Counted from the stretch's first letter, positions 8,002-17,322 are shown. The stretch: 33,001 bases of DNA from an uncultured Porphyromonadaceae bacterium (GCA_900542765.1 UQOX01000026.1:1-33001); one strand, 5' to 3'. The notes: generated by a model not told the origin, from the letters alone. Program-made: numbers and translations.

Positions 8002-8087
8002 TTTTGCCCGCTTTTAGAATTATCTTGTTATAGGTTTTCCTGTGGAAAATTTATGACCAGATTTTTAAAATATGGTGGATAATTGAT

Positions 8088-8095
8088 TATTTTTG
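8088..8095 (+). promoter_or_regulatory. Putative -7 element of the acyl-CoA ligase gene
   Basis: TATTTTTG fits TAnnTTTG and sits 22 bases before the ATG, with only a T-run (8062-8065) as a weak -33. The gap 7944-8117 is a divergent promoter region shared with the GH43 gene. Confidence 0.55.
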
Positions 8096-8117
8096 CGGTA
8101 AATAAAAAGTCTCCCCT

Positions 8118-9800
8118 ATGATTGACGAGAATTTCATTAAGATCTACGAGAAGAGTTTCAAAGAGAATTGGTCGTTGCCGGCATTGACCGACTATAACAG
8201 CCGAGAGACATTTACCTATGGCGACATGGCCCGCCAGATTGCGCGTATTCATTTGTTGCTGCGTCATTGCCAGATACGCCGTGGAGACAAGATTGCTCTT
8301 ATCGGCCGCAATACCCCGCGGTGGGTGATGGCCTTCTTTGCCTCGGTGACCTATGGAGCCATTATCGTTCCCATCTTGCAGGATTTCAATCCCAACGATG
8401 TGCATCACATCATCAATCACTCCGATGCCGTGCTCCTCTTTTCGGGAAGTCTCGCCTGGGAACACATCGAGATGGAAAAGCTCAGCCAGGTAAGGGGGGT
8501 CATTTCGCTCGATGATTACAGTTGCCTCGACCAGCGCGACGGTGAGGACATCATGCAATATCTTGCCGACATCGACCAACATTTCGAGGAGACTTATCCC
8601 AATGGCTTTACAGCGAATGACATTAAATATGCCGAGCTCGATAACGACAAGGTGTGCCTCATCAATTATACCTCGGGCACGACGGGATTCAGCAAGGGCG
8701 TGATGCTCACGGGTAACAATCTGGCCGGGAACACCTGCTTCGGAATGCAGTCGAAACTTCATTACAAAGGAAGCAAATGCTTGTCGTTCCTGCCGTTGGC
8801 TCATGCCTATGGCTGTGCTTTCGACTTGCTCACCCCGCTGGCCGTAGGTACGCATGTCACTCTGTTGGGAAAGATACCTTCCCCCAAAATCCTGCTCAAA
8901 GCTCTCGAAGAGGTGAAGCCCAACCTGATTATCTGCGTGCCGCTGATTCTCGAAAAAATCTACCGCAAACAGATATTGCCGCTGCTCAACAAGCGTACGA
9001 TGCGCTGGGCGCTTTCGCTCCCGGTCATCGACAGCCGCATCTACGGGCAGGTGTGCAAGAAACTGGTCGATGCCTTCGGCGGCCGTTTCGAACAGGTCAT
9101 CGTGGGAGGCGCCCCGCTCAATGCCGAGGTCGAGGCTTTCCTGCATAAAATCAATTTCCCCTTCACCGTGGGGTATGGCATGACCGAGTGTGCCCCGCTT
9201 ATCAGTTACACGCATTGGAAGGAGTTCGTGCCCCGTTCGTCGGGGAGAATCTTGCCGGGCATCATGGAGGTGAAAATCGATTCGTCTGACCCGCAACTCA
9301 TTCCCGGAGAAATCTGTGTGCGGGGCGAGAACGTGATGAAAGGTTATTACAAAAACGAAGAGGCCACCGAAAAAGTCCTTGTCGACGGTTGGCTCCACAC
9401 CGGCGACATGGGTACCGTGGGAGAAGACGGAACCATTTTCATCAAAGGACGTTATAAAACCATGATACTCGGTGCCAACGGACAGAATATCTATCCCGAG
9501 GAAATCGAGTCGAAACTCAATAACATGCCGTTTGTCATGGAGAGCCTCGTTATCGAGAAGGAGGGCAAGCTCGTGGCGCTTGTATATCCCGATTTCGAAG
9601 CCATCGATACCTACGGGCTCACCAACGACGACCTCCCCGTGGCCATGGAAGAGGTGCGGCGCAATCTCAACAAGGAGGTGGCTCCGTATGAAAACATCGC
9701 CCATATCTACATCTACCAGTCGGAGTTTGAAAAAACCCCCAAGCGCAGCATCAAACGCTACCTTTACACCAATTTCACTCCGCTACCCAACCAACAATAG
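8118..9800 (+). CDS. AMP-forming long-chain acyl-CoA ligase (FadD-like)
   Basis: A 560-residue member of the ANL superfamily, which activates a carboxylic acid to the acyl-adenylate and then to the CoA thioester. Visible motifs in order are the P-loop TSGTTGFSKGV (from residue 185), LPLAHAYGCAFDLLTPL, GYGMTECAPLIS (A5), WLHTGDMG (A7), KTMILGANGQNIYPEEIE (hinge and A8) and the C-terminal A10-like lysine region KTPKRSIKRY. There is no signal or membrane segment. Sequence style and length fit the bacterial long-chain fatty acid ligases, but the true acid, fatty or aromatic, is not certain. It is followed after 51 bases by gpmI on the same strand with no promoter or terminator visible, so co-transcription is likely. 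Confidence 0.9.
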   Translation: MIDENFIKIYEKSFKENWSLPALTDYNSRETFTYGDMARQIARIHLLLRHCQIRRGDKIALIGRNTPRWVMAFFASVTYGAIIVPILQDFNPNDVHHIINHSDAVLLFSGSLAWEHIEMEKLSQVRGVISLDDYSCLDQRDGEDIMQYLADIDQHFEETYPNGFTANDIKYAELDNDKVCLINYTSGTTGFSKGVMLTGNNLAGNTCFGMQSKLHYKGSKCLSFLPLAHAYGCAFDLLTPLAVGTHVTLLGKIPSPKILLKALEEVKPNLIICVPLILEKIYRKQILPLLNKRTMRWALSLPVIDSRIYGQVCKKLVDAFGGRFEQVIVGGAPLNAEVEAFLHKINFPFTVGYGMTECAPLISYTHWKEFVPRSSGRILPGIMEVKIDSSDPQLIPGEICVRGENVMKGYYKNEEATEKVLVDGWLHTGDMGTVGEDGTIFIKGRYKTMILGANGQNIYPEEIESKLNNMPFVMESLVIEKEGKLVALVYPDFEAIDTYGLTNDDLPVAMEEVRRNLNKEVAPYENIAHIYIYQSEFEKTPKRSIKRYLYTNFTPLPNQQ

Positions 9801-9851
9801 AAACAACGACACAAATACCTGGTAAAAAAGATATATAAAAAGATTACTGCA

Positions 9852-11381
9852 ATGAACAAAAAAGCATTCCTCTTGATTCTCGACGGCTGGGGCATAGGCG
9901 ACCGGGCCAAAGACGATGTGATTTATAACACGCCCACTCCCCATTGGGACATGTTGCTGGCAACCTATCCCCATTCGCAACTGCAAGCCTCGGGCGAAAA
10001 CGTCGGTCTGCCCGACGGCCAGATGGGCAATTCCGAGGTGGGACACCTCAACATCGGTGCCGGTCGCATCGTGTATCAAGACTTGGTGAAGATAAACCGT
10101 GCTTGTGCCGACAAGTCGATATTCTCCAATCCCGAAATCGTAAAAGCCTTCACTTATGCCCGTGACAACGGCAAACAGGTGCATTTGATGGGGCTCGTTT
10201 CCGACGGTGGCGTGCACAGCTCGCTCGACCATCTTTTTGTCCTGTGCGACATTGCCGCCGAATATGGCATCGACAAGACCTTCGTGCACTGCTTCATGGA
10301 CGGCCGTGATACCGACCCCCACAGCGGAAAGGGCTTTATTCAGGCTCTCGAAGGGCGCCTCGCCTCGTTGGGCAGAGGGGCCATCGCCTCGATTGTGGGT
10401 CGATACTATGCCATGGACCGCGACAAACGTTGGGAGCGTGTGAAAGAAGCTTATGACCTGCTCGTGTCGGGCAAAGGCACTCCCGCCACCGACATGGTGG
10501 CTGCCATGCAGGCTTCCTATGACGAAGGGGTGACCGATGAGTTTGTAAAACCCATCGTCCACGTCGATGCGGCCGGCAAGCCGCTCTCGGTCATCGAAGC
10601 CGGCGATGTGGTCATCTTCTTCAACTACCGCAACGACCGCGCCAAGGAACTCACCATCGTGCTCACCCAGCAGGATATGCCCGAGGCCGGCATGCACACC
10701 TTGCCGCTTTACTATTGCTGCATGACCCCCTACGATGCCAAGTTCACCGGATTGCATATCCTCTTCGACAAGGAAAATGTAGAAAACACACTGGGTGAGA
10801 TTGTCTCCAAGGCCGGCCGGAAACAACTGCGCATTGCCGAGACCGAGAAATACGCACATGTTACCTTCTTCTTTTCGGGCGGCCGTGAAAAAGAGTTCGA
10901 CGGAGAAGAGCGCATACTCATTCCCTCGCCCAAAGTGGCCACCTATGACCTGAAACCCGAGATGAGTGTCTATGAGGTAAAAGATGCCCTCAATACGGCT
11001 TTGGCATCGGGCAAGTACGACTTGGTTGTATGCAACTTCGCCAATGGCGACATGGTGGGGCACACCGGGGTGTACGCTGCCATCGAGAAAGCCGTGAAGG
11101 CGGTCGACGAGTGTGTGGGTTCGGTTATCGATACCGCCGTTGCCAACGGTTATGAAGCCATCATCATTGCCGACCACGGAAATGCCGACCATGCCCTCAA
11201 TGCCGACGGGACGCCCAATACGGCGCACTCGCTCAATCCCGTGCCTTTCGTATATGTGACGGCCAACAAGCAGGCTCGCGTCGAGAATGGAATCCTGGCC
11301 GACGTAGCTCCCTCGATATGCCACATCATGGGTATCGACCTGCCGGCCCAAATGACGGGAAAATGCCTGATAAACGATTAG
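9852..11381 (+). CDS. gpmI: Cofactor-independent phosphoglycerate mutase
   Basis: A 509-residue enzyme that interconverts 3- and 2-phosphoglycerate in glycolysis and gluconeogenesis. Alkaline-phosphatase superfamily features are intact: [10 protein letters not shown] with metal ligand Asp11, [15 protein letters not shown] with the phospho-acceptor Ser61, [31 protein letters not shown] and the C-terminal [10 protein letters not shown] metal site. Full family length. A DUF3109 gene starts 17 bases after its stop and probably shares the transcript. No Shine-Dalgarno is seen, as usual for this phylum. Confidence 0.97.
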   Translation: MNKKAFLLILDGWGIGDRAKDDVIYNTPTPHWDMLLATYPHSQLQASGENVGLPDGQMGNSEVGHLNIGAGRIVYQDLVKINRACADKSIFSNPEIVKAFTYARDNGKQVHLMGLVSDGGVHSSLDHLFVLCDIAAEYGIDKTFVHCFMDGRDTDPHSGKGFIQALEGRLASLGRGAIASIVGRYYAMDRDKRWERVKEAYDLLVSGKGTPATDMVAAMQASYDEGVTDEFVKPIVHVDAAGKPLSVIEAGDVVIFFNYRNDRAKELTIVLTQQDMPEAGMHTLPLYYCCMTPYDAKFTGLHILFDKENVENTLGEIVSKAGRKQLRIAETEKYAHVTFFFSGGREKEFDGEERILIPSPKVATYDLKPEMSVYEVKDALNTALASGKYDLVVCNFANGDMVGHTGVYAAIEKAVKAVDECVGSVIDTAVANGYEAIIIADHGNADHALNADGTPNTAHSLNPVPFVYVTANKQARVENGILADVAPSICHIMGIDLPAQMTGKCLIND

Positions 11382-11398
11382 AGACCCGCGAAGAGTAT

Positions 11399-11989
11399 AT
11401 GTTGCAGATAGGCGATGTGCTTGTCAGTCTCGATGTCATCGAGCGGGAATTTATATGTAACCTCGCGGCGTGCCGCGGTGCCTGCTGCATCGAAGGCGAT
11501 GCCGGCGCCCCGATTACCGAGGAGGAACATGCCCGTCTCAAAGAACTGCTCCCGCAGGTGTGGGACGACCTGACTCCCGCTGCCCGGGAGGTGATACGCG
11601 CCCAAGGGGTGGCCTATATCGACGAAGAGGGCGACTTGGTCACTTCGATTGTCGGTGGCAAGGACTGTGTCTTTACCTGCTATGGCGACGATGGCATGTG
11701 CATGTGCGCCATCGAGAAGGCTTGTCGCGAGGGGCGCATCTCGTTCTACAAGCCGCTCTCATGCCACCTCTATCCGGTGCGCGTCACCCGCTATCCGTCG
11801 TTTACGGCGGTGAACTATCACCGTTGGAAAATATGCAAGGCGGCCGAGGTGCTGGGACGCAAGGAGGGCGTGAAGGTATATCGTTTCTTGCGTGAGCCGT
11901 TGATTCGCTGTTTCGGCCAAGAGTGGTATGACGAACTCGACGGCGCGGCCCGGGCTTATTTGCAACAGAAGGAACAGGACGGGGTGTAG
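11399..11989 (+). CDS. Cysteine-rich DUF3109 family protein
   Basis: A 196-residue cytoplasmic-looking protein. The opening MLQIGDVLVSLDVIEREFICNLAACRGACC and the following IEGDAGAPIT match the DUF3109 family, which is common in Bacteroidetes and of unknown function. There are twelve Cys: 20, 25, 29, 30, 90, 94, 101, 103, 109, 122, 146 and 171. The first group (C-x4-C-x3-CC) resembles the metal-binding pattern of YkgJ-type proteins, so an iron-sulfur cluster or zinc is plausible, which is inference. ATG 11399 is chosen because family members start with this IGD-LVSLDVIER block; longer readings would run back into gpmI. It lies 17 bases after gpmI and before a strong terminator. Confidence 0.87.
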   Translation: MLQIGDVLVSLDVIEREFICNLAACRGACCIEGDAGAPITEEEHARLKELLPQVWDDLTPAAREVIRAQGVAYIDEEGDLVTSIVGGKDCVFTCYGDDGMCMCAIEKACREGRISFYKPLSCHLYPVRVTRYPSFTAVNYHRWKICKAAEVLGRKEGVKVYRFLREPLIRCFGQEWYDELDGAARAYLQQKEQDGV

Positions 11990-12011
11990 ACATACCCTCC
12001 CCGGAAAACAG

Positions 12012-12047
12012 AAGCGGGGCGACTTCCAAAAGTCGCCCCGCTTTTTA
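12012..12047. terminator. Bidirectional terminator between DUF3109 and panB
   Basis: A perfect 14-bp stem, AAGCGGGGCGACTT (12012-12025) with its complement at 12030-12043 around a CCAA loop, runs into TTTTT on the plus strand. On the minus strand it is followed by TGTTTT, a weaker T-tract. It lies between two convergent genes and can serve both. Confidence 0.92.
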
Positions 12048-12065
12048 TTCAGGAGAAGGGGAGAA

Positions 12066-12884
12066 TCAATATTGTTCCGATTCGTTGGGGAAATCTTTCG
12101 ATTTGACGTCGGAGATGTATTGCGACACGGCATCGGTGATGACGCCATGCAGGTTGGCATAACGGCGCAGGAAGCGGGGCGAGAAATCTTTGTTGATGCC
12201 CAGCATGTCGTGCATGACCAGTACCTGTCCGTCGACACCGCCGCCGGCTCCGATGCCGATGATGGGCACATTCACTTCCTGGGCGACGCGGGTGGCCAGT
12301 TGGGCAGGTATCTTTTCGAGTACGATGGAGAAGCAGCCCAGCTCTTCGAGCAGGTGTGCGTCTTTGATGAGCTGTTGGGCCTCGGCCTCTTCTTTGGCGC
12401 GTACGGCGTAGGTGCCGAATTTGTTGATTGATTGCGGGGTGAGCCCGAGGTGTCCCATGATGGGAATGCCGGCACTGAGAATGCGGACGATTGATTCTTT
12501 GATTTCTTCTCCGCCTTCGAGTTTCACGGCGTCGGCGCCGGTCTCTTTCATGATGCGTATGGCCGATGCCAAAGCCTCCTTGGAGTTTCCTTGATAGGAG
12601 CCGAAGGGCATGTCGACAACGACCAGCGCGCGTTTTACGGCACGCACGACCGACTGTCCGTGATATATCATCTGGTCGAGGGTCATGGGCAGTGTGGTCA
12701 CATTGCCGGCCATGACGTTCGAGGCGGAGTCGCCTACGAGAATGACGTCCATGCCGGCGCGGTCGATGAGGGTGGCCATGGAGTAGTCATAGGCGGTGAG
12801 CATGGCTATCTTTTCGCCGCGTTCTTTCATCTCGATGAGGCGGCGTGTGGTTACTTTGCGGGTATCTTCGGTATAGGTTGACAT
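12066..12884 (-). CDS. panB: 3-methyl-2-oxobutanoate hydroxymethyltransferase
   Basis: A 272-residue TIM-barrel enzyme of the first committed pantothenate step, using 5,10-methylene-tetrahydrofolate to make ketopantoate. Signature stretches are visible: [10 protein letters not shown], the metal-binding [63 protein letters not shown] with the likely catalytic Glu, and [16 protein letters not shown]. The ATG at 12884 gives the normal N-terminus ([13 protein letters not shown]). A further upstream in-frame Met at 12971 is excluded because a -7 element lies between. No other pantothenate gene is adjacent. Pantothenate supply links loosely to the phosphopantetheinyl transferase at 2816, but the two are far apart. 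Confidence 0.97.
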   Translation of the reverse strand: MSTYTEDTRKVTTRRLIEMKERGEKIAMLTAYDYSMATLIDRAGMDVILVGDSASNVMAGNVTTLPMTLDQMIYHGQSVVRAVKRALVVVDMPFGSYQGNSKEALASAIRIMKETGADAVKLEGGEEIKESIVRILSAGIPIMGHLGLTPQSINKFGTYAVRAKEEAEAQQLIKDAHLLEELGCFSIVLEKIPAQLATRVAQEVNVPIIGIGAGGGVDGQVLVMHDMLGINKDFSPRFLRRYANLHGVITDAVSQYISDVKSKDFPNESEQY

Positions 12885-12914
12885 GATAGGTGATTGTGTA
12901 TTTGAATTTTGCCG

Positions 12915-12941
12915 CAAAGGTATGATTTTTTGGAATACAAA
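12915..12941 (-). promoter_or_regulatory. Putative panB promoter
   Basis: The minus strand shows TACCTTTG (12915-12922) about 30 bases before the panB ATG, and a TTTG (12938-12941) with a shorter-than-usual 15-base spacer. Confidence 0.6.
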
Positions 12942-12970
12942 TCTTTTTTGCCTCTGTTTTATTTCAGGCA

Positions 12971-14617
12971 TCAGCGGTCATAGTTGTAATACTCGATGGT
13001 GCGTCGGGTCGTCGACAGGTTGTCGCCGGTGCGCTGGGTGCGGGAGGTCCAGTTGCCTTGCTCGTCGTAGACGTATTCAAATGTGGTGTCTTCTTTTTTC
13101 GAGCCGTTGACCGAAGTGATTTTGGAGACGTCGTTGCGCTCGTTGTAGAAATAGATTTTCTCGCTGCGCGAGCGGCCGTTGATGGTGATTTCGAGTTTCT
13201 TGTTGCCGTCGGGGGTGTAGTAGGTCGTCGTGGTGTTTTGCGGGGTGGTGGCGTTGTAGCTCTTTGATGAAATGAGGTTGCCGCTCTCGTTGTAGGTGTA
13301 TTCTGTTTTCCGTCCGCCCTTTACGCCCTCTACCTGGTCGGTGCGCGTAGCCAGCCGGCCGTTGTCGTCGTATTCAAGTGAACTGATTTCCTGCTCTTTT
13401 CCGCCCGGTCTGCTCTCGACGATGCGGGTTATTTCATGTTGCGGATTGTGGTAAAAAGTCTTTTTCCATTGCGGGGTGGCGATGGAATTGAGCGTGAAGT
13501 CGGGGTGGTAGAGATAGCTTTTTTCTTCGCTTTTCCCGTTTTTGCGGGTTTCTGCCAGCAGCAGTTGTCCCAGTTGGTCATAGAGGTATGAGACGGTGCT
13601 GTGGGTCTCTTTCCCGCCGACGGTGGTGTCGGTGCTCTCTTGCACGCTTTTGACATATCCTCTCAGGTTGTTGTATGACCAGTGCCAGGGCGTTTTTTGC
13701 AGATGGCCCAGCCAGTCGTTGAGCGGGACGATGTAGGTGGAGTTGGGGTAGTCGCGCAAAAATTTGTCATAGCCATATTGCGTCGGTTGCTGGGTGAGGC
13801 TCAGGTAGTCGAACGATTCGATGGCCGACTGGGCCTCCTCTTTCATCGGGTGGTCGGGGTAGTCGGCCAGCAGTTGCACATAGGCTTCGCGGGTGTGGGC
13901 CTTGCGCGCTTCGGCATAGGCGAGGCGGTAAATGCGGTTATGGGCCTCTTCGATGAGCGCCGATTGCGGGTAGAGCTCGATGAATTGTTTGTAGGCTTCG
14001 ATGGTGTTGTCGAGTTGGGCAAATGTGGTTTTGTCGGCCAGTTGGGTGATTTCGACCACATGGGGGGAGGTGGCGTAGTGTGCCAGGAAATGGTTGTATC
14101 CCTCGATGGTGCCTTTCTCGATGGCCTGGCGGTAGGCAATCTCTTCTTGTCGGCCGGCAGCCTCTTCGGCCCATCGGCTTTGCGGACACAGTTCGATGAA
14201 GTGGGCATAGCTCTCTTCGCTGTTTGTCTGGCAGGCGAGGTTGTAGAGGTTGCGTTCTATGTCGACCCGAATGCTGTCGAGCGAGTTGCCTTTTTTGTCG
14301 AGAAAGCGTATCAGCGTGCGTTCTTTGCTGTTGGTCGACAGCGAGCGGTTGAATATCTCGTATGCCTTTTCGGGGTCGAAGGCTTTGTATTCGGGGCTGT
14401 TGTAGAGTATGCAGTCGCAGAGGTCTATGAGCAGCAGGTCGCTTTTTTTATCGTTTTCGTAGATTTTGTTGCGGCGTTCCACTGCCTTCTCGATTTTTTT
14501 CTCGACGATGAGGTCGTAGATTTGGCTCGGCTTTTGGGCGCACAATTTCTCGCCTCCCCACGAGGTGAGGAGCAGGAGCAGCGAGAGTAGTAATATGCGG
14601 GTTGTCGATGTTGTCAT
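12971..14617 (-). CDS. Exported TPR and YD-repeat protein, unknown function
   Basis: 548 residues. A signal peptide (hydrophobic LLLSLLLLL, then LCA before Gln-Lys-Pro) suggests export. The first half, to about residue 310, is helical with repeated units of the form EAYxxFIxxYPxSxxxEEAxxRI, like tetratricopeptide/BamD-type scaffolds. The second half has at least five YD-like strands ([58 protein letters not shown]), as in RHS/YD proteins but without the RHS core or toxin tip. The combination suggests a periplasmic or surface protein-interaction scaffold. I do not recognise a named family. The ATG at 14617 is preferred because an upstream in-frame Met at 14677 falls inside the -7 element. panB follows after its own promoter. 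Confidence 0.82.
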   Translation of the reverse strand: MTTSTTRILLLSLLLLLTSWGGEKLCAQKPSQIYDLIVEKKIEKAVERRNKIYENDKKSDLLLIDLCDCILYNSPEYKAFDPEKAYEIFNRSLSTNSKERTLIRFLDKKGNSLDSIRVDIERNLYNLACQTNSEESYAHFIELCPQSRWAEEAAGRQEEIAYRQAIEKGTIEGYNHFLAHYATSPHVVEITQLADKTTFAQLDNTIEAYKQFIELYPQSALIEEAHNRIYRLAYAEARKAHTREAYVQLLADYPDHPMKEEAQSAIESFDYLSLTQQPTQYGYDKFLRDYPNSTYIVPLNDWLGHLQKTPWHWSYNNLRGYVKSVQESTDTTVGGKETHSTVSYLYDQLGQLLLAETRKNGKSEEKSYLYHPDFTLNSIATPQWKKTFYHNPQHEITRIVESRPGGKEQEISSLEYDDNGRLATRTDQVEGVKGGRKTEYTYNESGNLISSKSYNATTPQNTTTTYYTPDGNKKLEITINGRSRSEKIYFYNERNDVSKITSVNGSKKEDTTFEYVYDEQGNWTSRTQRTGDNLSTTRRTIEYYNYDR

Positions 14618-14674
14618 GACCGTACCATGTCGCGAAGGAATGAGCCTCGGGTTTGTGAAACAATTATTTCCAAG

Positions 14675-14682
14675 CAAAGATA
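14675..14682 (-). promoter_or_regulatory. -7 element of the TPR/YD gene
   Basis: The minus strand reads TATCTTTG, the most common form of the Bacteroidetes -7, about 58 bases before the ATG at 14617. No clear -33. Confidence 0.6.
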
Positions 14683-14930
14683 GTAATACTTCGTGGGATA
14701 GTGTGTGCTTGTAAAATCCTTTTAAAGGAAATTCAATATTTTTTCTTTCTCCGAGGGCGTCGGGGCTTTCCTGCGCCCTTGTCTTATGGGGAAAATCCTG
14801 TCCGACATTGAAAAAAAGCTGTTATATTTGTCTTACAAGAAGATATGTGTCGCATTCGGTGATGCTTTGTCGCACAGTTCGTGTCGGGGGCATCTCCTGT
14901 GGTGAAAAATTTTCAGAAGAGATTGGCCCC
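14683..14930. other. Intergenic stretch with a plus-strand -7-like element
   Basis: No credible gene on either strand in the 14618-15013 gap. The only signals are the TPR/YD promoter, an isolated plus-strand TATATTTG at 14823-14830, and the terminator hairpin beginning near 14941. A short plus-strand open frame from 14808 crosses the hairpin and runs antisense into nfnB; it has no recognisable product. Confidence 0.5.
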
Positions 14931-14988
14931 GAAAAAAATGAACTGCCGATGATTGGACGCTGCATTCAATGCCCAATCATCGGCAGTT
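14931..14988 (-). terminator. Terminator of the nfnAB operon
   Basis: A 16-bp perfect stem joins AACTGCCGATGATTGG (14941-14956) to its complement at 14973-14988. The loop can extend by a GCATT/AATGC pairing. On the minus strand the stem is followed by CATTTTTTTC, so it terminates transcripts coming from nfnB, whose stop is 26 bases away. Confidence 0.9.
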
Positions 14989-15013
14989 GCCGGTTTATTT
15001 ATTTGCTGTCTTT

Positions 15014-16489
15014 TCAGCGGTTCGACGATAGTTGCTCGTCCATGGCTGCGGCGGCCCGGCGGCCATCGCCCATGGCGAGAATGACGGTGGCTCCGCCGCG
15101 CACGATGTCGCCGCCGGCATAGAGGTCGGCAAGGTCGCTCTTCATGGTCTCCTGGTCGACGACGATGGTTCCCCATCTGCTGATGTTCAGCCCTTTTACC
15201 GTATTGGGAATAAGGGGGTTGGGCGATACGCCTACGCTCACGATGACCATGTCGACGTCGATTTCTTCGATGGCTCCCGGTATGGCTATGGGGCTGCGGC
15301 GTCCCGACTCGTCGGGCTCGCCCAGTTCCATCTTTTGCAGGCGCATCCTGGTTACATGGCCTTTTTCGTCGCCGAGGTATTCGATGGGGTTGTGCAGGGT
15401 GAGGAACTCGATGCCCTCTTCCTTGGCATGTTTCACTTCTTCGATGCGGGCGGGCATTTCGGCTTCGCTGCGGCGGTAGACGATGATGGCGCGTTCGGCT
15501 CCCAGGCGGCGGGCGGTGCGCACCGAGTCCATGGCGGTGTTTCCGCCGCCGATGACTGCTACATGCTTGCCGTGGAAGACCGGGGTGTCGGCATCGCTCT
15601 CGGCGGCGTGCATGAGGTTGACGCGGGTGAGGTATTCGTTGCTCGACATGACGCCGATGAGGTTTTCTCCGGGTATGTTCATGAAGCGGGGCAGACCGGC
15701 GCCGCTGGCCACGAAGATGCCCTTGAAGCCCATTTCATGCAGGTCGTCGTAGGTGAGGGTCTTGCCGATGATGCAGTCGGTGATGAACTCGACGCCCATT
15801 TGCCGCAGCCCGTTGATTTCGACGTCGACGATGCTGTTGGGCAGACGGAACTCGGGGATTCCGTATTTCAGTACGCCCCCGATTTCGTGCAGGGCTTCGA
15901 ATACGGTAACGGAGTAGCCTTTCTTTATCATGTCGCCGGCGAAGGAGAGCCCGGCGGGTCCGGAACCGACCACGGCGATTTTTATGCCGTTGCGGGCGGA
16001 TATTTCGGGTATGGAAATTTGTCCGCTTTCGCGTTCGTAGTCGGCGGCAAAGCGTTCGAGGTATCCGATGGCGACGGGCTCCTTGTGCAGTTTTTGCAGG
16101 TAGAAGCATTTCGACTCGCACTGTTTTTCCTGTGGGCACACGCGGCCGCATACGGCGGGCAGGGCGCTGGTCTCTTTCAGGGTTTTGGCGGCTTCGAGTA
16201 TCTCGTCGCGTTCGATGTTTTTGATGAATTTGGGTATGTTGATGCCCACGGGGCAGCCGGTGATGCAGAGGGGCTCGGGACAGTCGAGGCAGCGGGAGGC
16301 TTCGACGAGGGCCTGTTCGCGGGTGAGGCCCTGGTTTACCTCTTCGTTGCAGGTGATGCGGTAATCGGGAGCCAGTTCATTCATTTTCACCCGTGTGATG
16401 GCGATGCGCTCTTTGTTGGGTTTGGCTTTGCGGAGTGCTTCGCGCCACGATGCGGCACGTTCTGTGCTCAAATATTCTTTGTTGTCCAT
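15014..16489 (-). CDS. nfnB: NfnB-type large subunit (GltD-like flavoprotein)
   Basis: 491 residues. The N-terminal ferredoxin-like region has two Cys clusters, C67-x2-C70-x4-C75-x3-C79 and C114-x3-C118-x5-C124-x3-C128, for two [4Fe-4S] centres. An FAD-binding GSGPAG (175-180) and an NAD(P)H-binding GGGNTAMD (314-321) follow, and a second flavin motif near the C-terminus ends in LYAGGDIVRGG. The family covers the glutamate synthase small subunit GltD and the large subunit of NADH-dependent reduced ferredoxin:NADP oxidoreductase. The adjacent nfnA, 12 bases upstream, and the lack of a gltB gene favour the latter. Together they would bifurcate electrons between NADPH, NAD and ferredoxin in the cytoplasm. 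Older annotation of such genes is often 'glutamate synthase small subunit'. Confidence 0.9.
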   Translation of the reverse strand: MDNKEYLSTERAASWREALRKAKPNKERIAITRVKMNELAPDYRITCNEEVNQGLTREQALVEASRCLDCPEPLCITGCPVGINIPKFIKNIERDEILEAAKTLKETSALPAVCGRVCPQEKQCESKCFYLQKLHKEPVAIGYLERFAADYERESGQISIPEISARNGIKIAVVGSGPAGLSFAGDMIKKGYSVTVFEALHEIGGVLKYGIPEFRLPNSIVDVEINGLRQMGVEFITDCIIGKTLTYDDLHEMGFKGIFVASGAGLPRFMNIPGENLIGVMSSNEYLTRVNLMHAAESDADTPVFHGKHVAVIGGGNTAMDSVRTARRLGAERAIIVYRRSEAEMPARIEEVKHAKEEGIEFLTLHNPIEYLGDEKGHVTRMRLQKMELGEPDESGRRSPIAIPGAIEEIDVDMVIVSVGVSPNPLIPNTVKGLNISRWGTIVVDQETMKSDLADLYAGGDIVRGGATVILAMGDGRRAAAAMDEQLSSNR

Positions 16490-16501
16490 GAGTGTTAGCG
16501 T

Positions 16502-17293
16502 TTATTCGATACCTTTATACGAGGAGAGTCGCATGAGCATTTCATCGAAGTCGACTTGATGGGCGTCGAATTCGGGGCCGTCTACGCATACGAATTTGGT
16601 TTTCCCGCCGACGGTGACGCGGCAGGCTCCACACATGCCGGTGCCGTCGACCATGATGGTGTTGAGCGAAGCCAGGGTGGGGAGGTTGTATTTTTGGGTG
16701 AGGAGGGCGACGAATTTCATCATGATGGCGGGGCCTATCGTGACACAGAGGTCTACTTTTTCGCGCTTGATGACCTCTTCGACGCCGTCGGTGACGAGAC
16801 CTTTTTTGCCGTAGGAGCCGTCATCGGTCATGATGATGACTTCGTCGGAATAGGGGCGCACCTGGTCTTCGAGAATGATGAGTTCCTTGGTGCGGGCGGC
16901 CAGTACCGTGATGACGCGGTTGCCGGCCTTTTTCATCGCTTCGACGATGGGCAGCAGGGGGGCGACGCCTACGCCGCCGCCGCAACAGATGACGGTCCCT
17001 ACCTTCTCGATGTGGGTGGCTTGTCCCAACGGGCCTACGACATCGGTGATGTAGTCGCCGACTTCGAGGGCACACAATTTGCGGCTCGATTTCCCGACGG
17101 CTTGTACGACGAGGGTGATGGTACCCCGTTCGGTATCGGACGAAGTGATGGTCAGCGGTATGCGTTCGCCTTTTTCTCCGACGCGGACAATGACGAAGTG
17201 CCCGGCTTTGCGGGCTTTGGCAATGAGCGGCGCTTCTACGTCGAACTTCACGACGTTGGCCGAGAAATACTCTTTGCTGATGATTTTGTTCAT
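16502..17293 (-). CDS. nfnA: NfnA-type small subunit (FNR-like flavoprotein)
   Basis: 263 residues resembling the dihydroorotate dehydrogenase electron-transfer subunit family. It has an N-terminal FAD barrel (with RIPLTITSSD), an NAD-binding Rossmann part with CCGGGVGVAPLLPI, and a C-terminal iron-sulfur loop. That loop keeps Asp216, Cys221, Cys224 and Cys236 (VDGTGMCGACRVTV, then CVDGPEFD), consistent with the unusual Asp plus three Cys ligation of the [2Fe-2S] cluster in characterised NfnA proteins. It pairs with nfnB 12 bases downstream. The ATG at 17293 is chosen because a promoter element sits between it and the next upstream in-frame start at 17335. PyrK is the main alternative, but no pyrD is adjacent. 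Confidence 0.9.
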   Translation of the reverse strand: MNKIISKEYFSANVVKFDVEAPLIAKARKAGHFVIVRVGEKGERIPLTITSSDTERGTITLVVQAVGKSSRKLCALEVGDYITDVVGPLGQATHIEKVGTVICCGGGVGVAPLLPIVEAMKKAGNRVITVLAARTKELIILEDQVRPYSDEVIIMTDDGSYGKKGLVTDGVEEVIKREKVDLCVTIGPAIMMKFVALLTQKYNLPTLASLNTIMVDGTGMCGACRVTVGGKTKFVCVDGPEFDAHQVDFDEMLMRLSSYKGIE

Positions 17294-17322
17294 GTGACGA
17301 GTAGTGTGTTTATATTGTCTTG

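Noticed and set aside
6867..8033. A 388-codon plus-strand frame opposite the GH43 gene
   Set aside because: Gly/Val-rich translation with no motif, while the opposite strand has a signal peptide, catalytic residues and a canonical promoter.
8028..11351. Two long minus-strand open frames opposite the acyl-CoA ligase and gpmI
   Set aside because: Both are mirror frames of intact enzymes and show no family motif; the plus-strand genes explain the sequence fully.
14808..15122. A 104-codon plus-strand frame crossing the nfnAB terminator
   Set aside because: It runs through the terminator hairpin and then antisense into nfnB, and its translation shows no recognisable feature.
15032..16498. A 488-codon plus-strand frame opposite nfnB
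   Set aside because: Mirror frame; nfnB on the minus strand carries all cluster cysteines and nucleotide-binding motifs.
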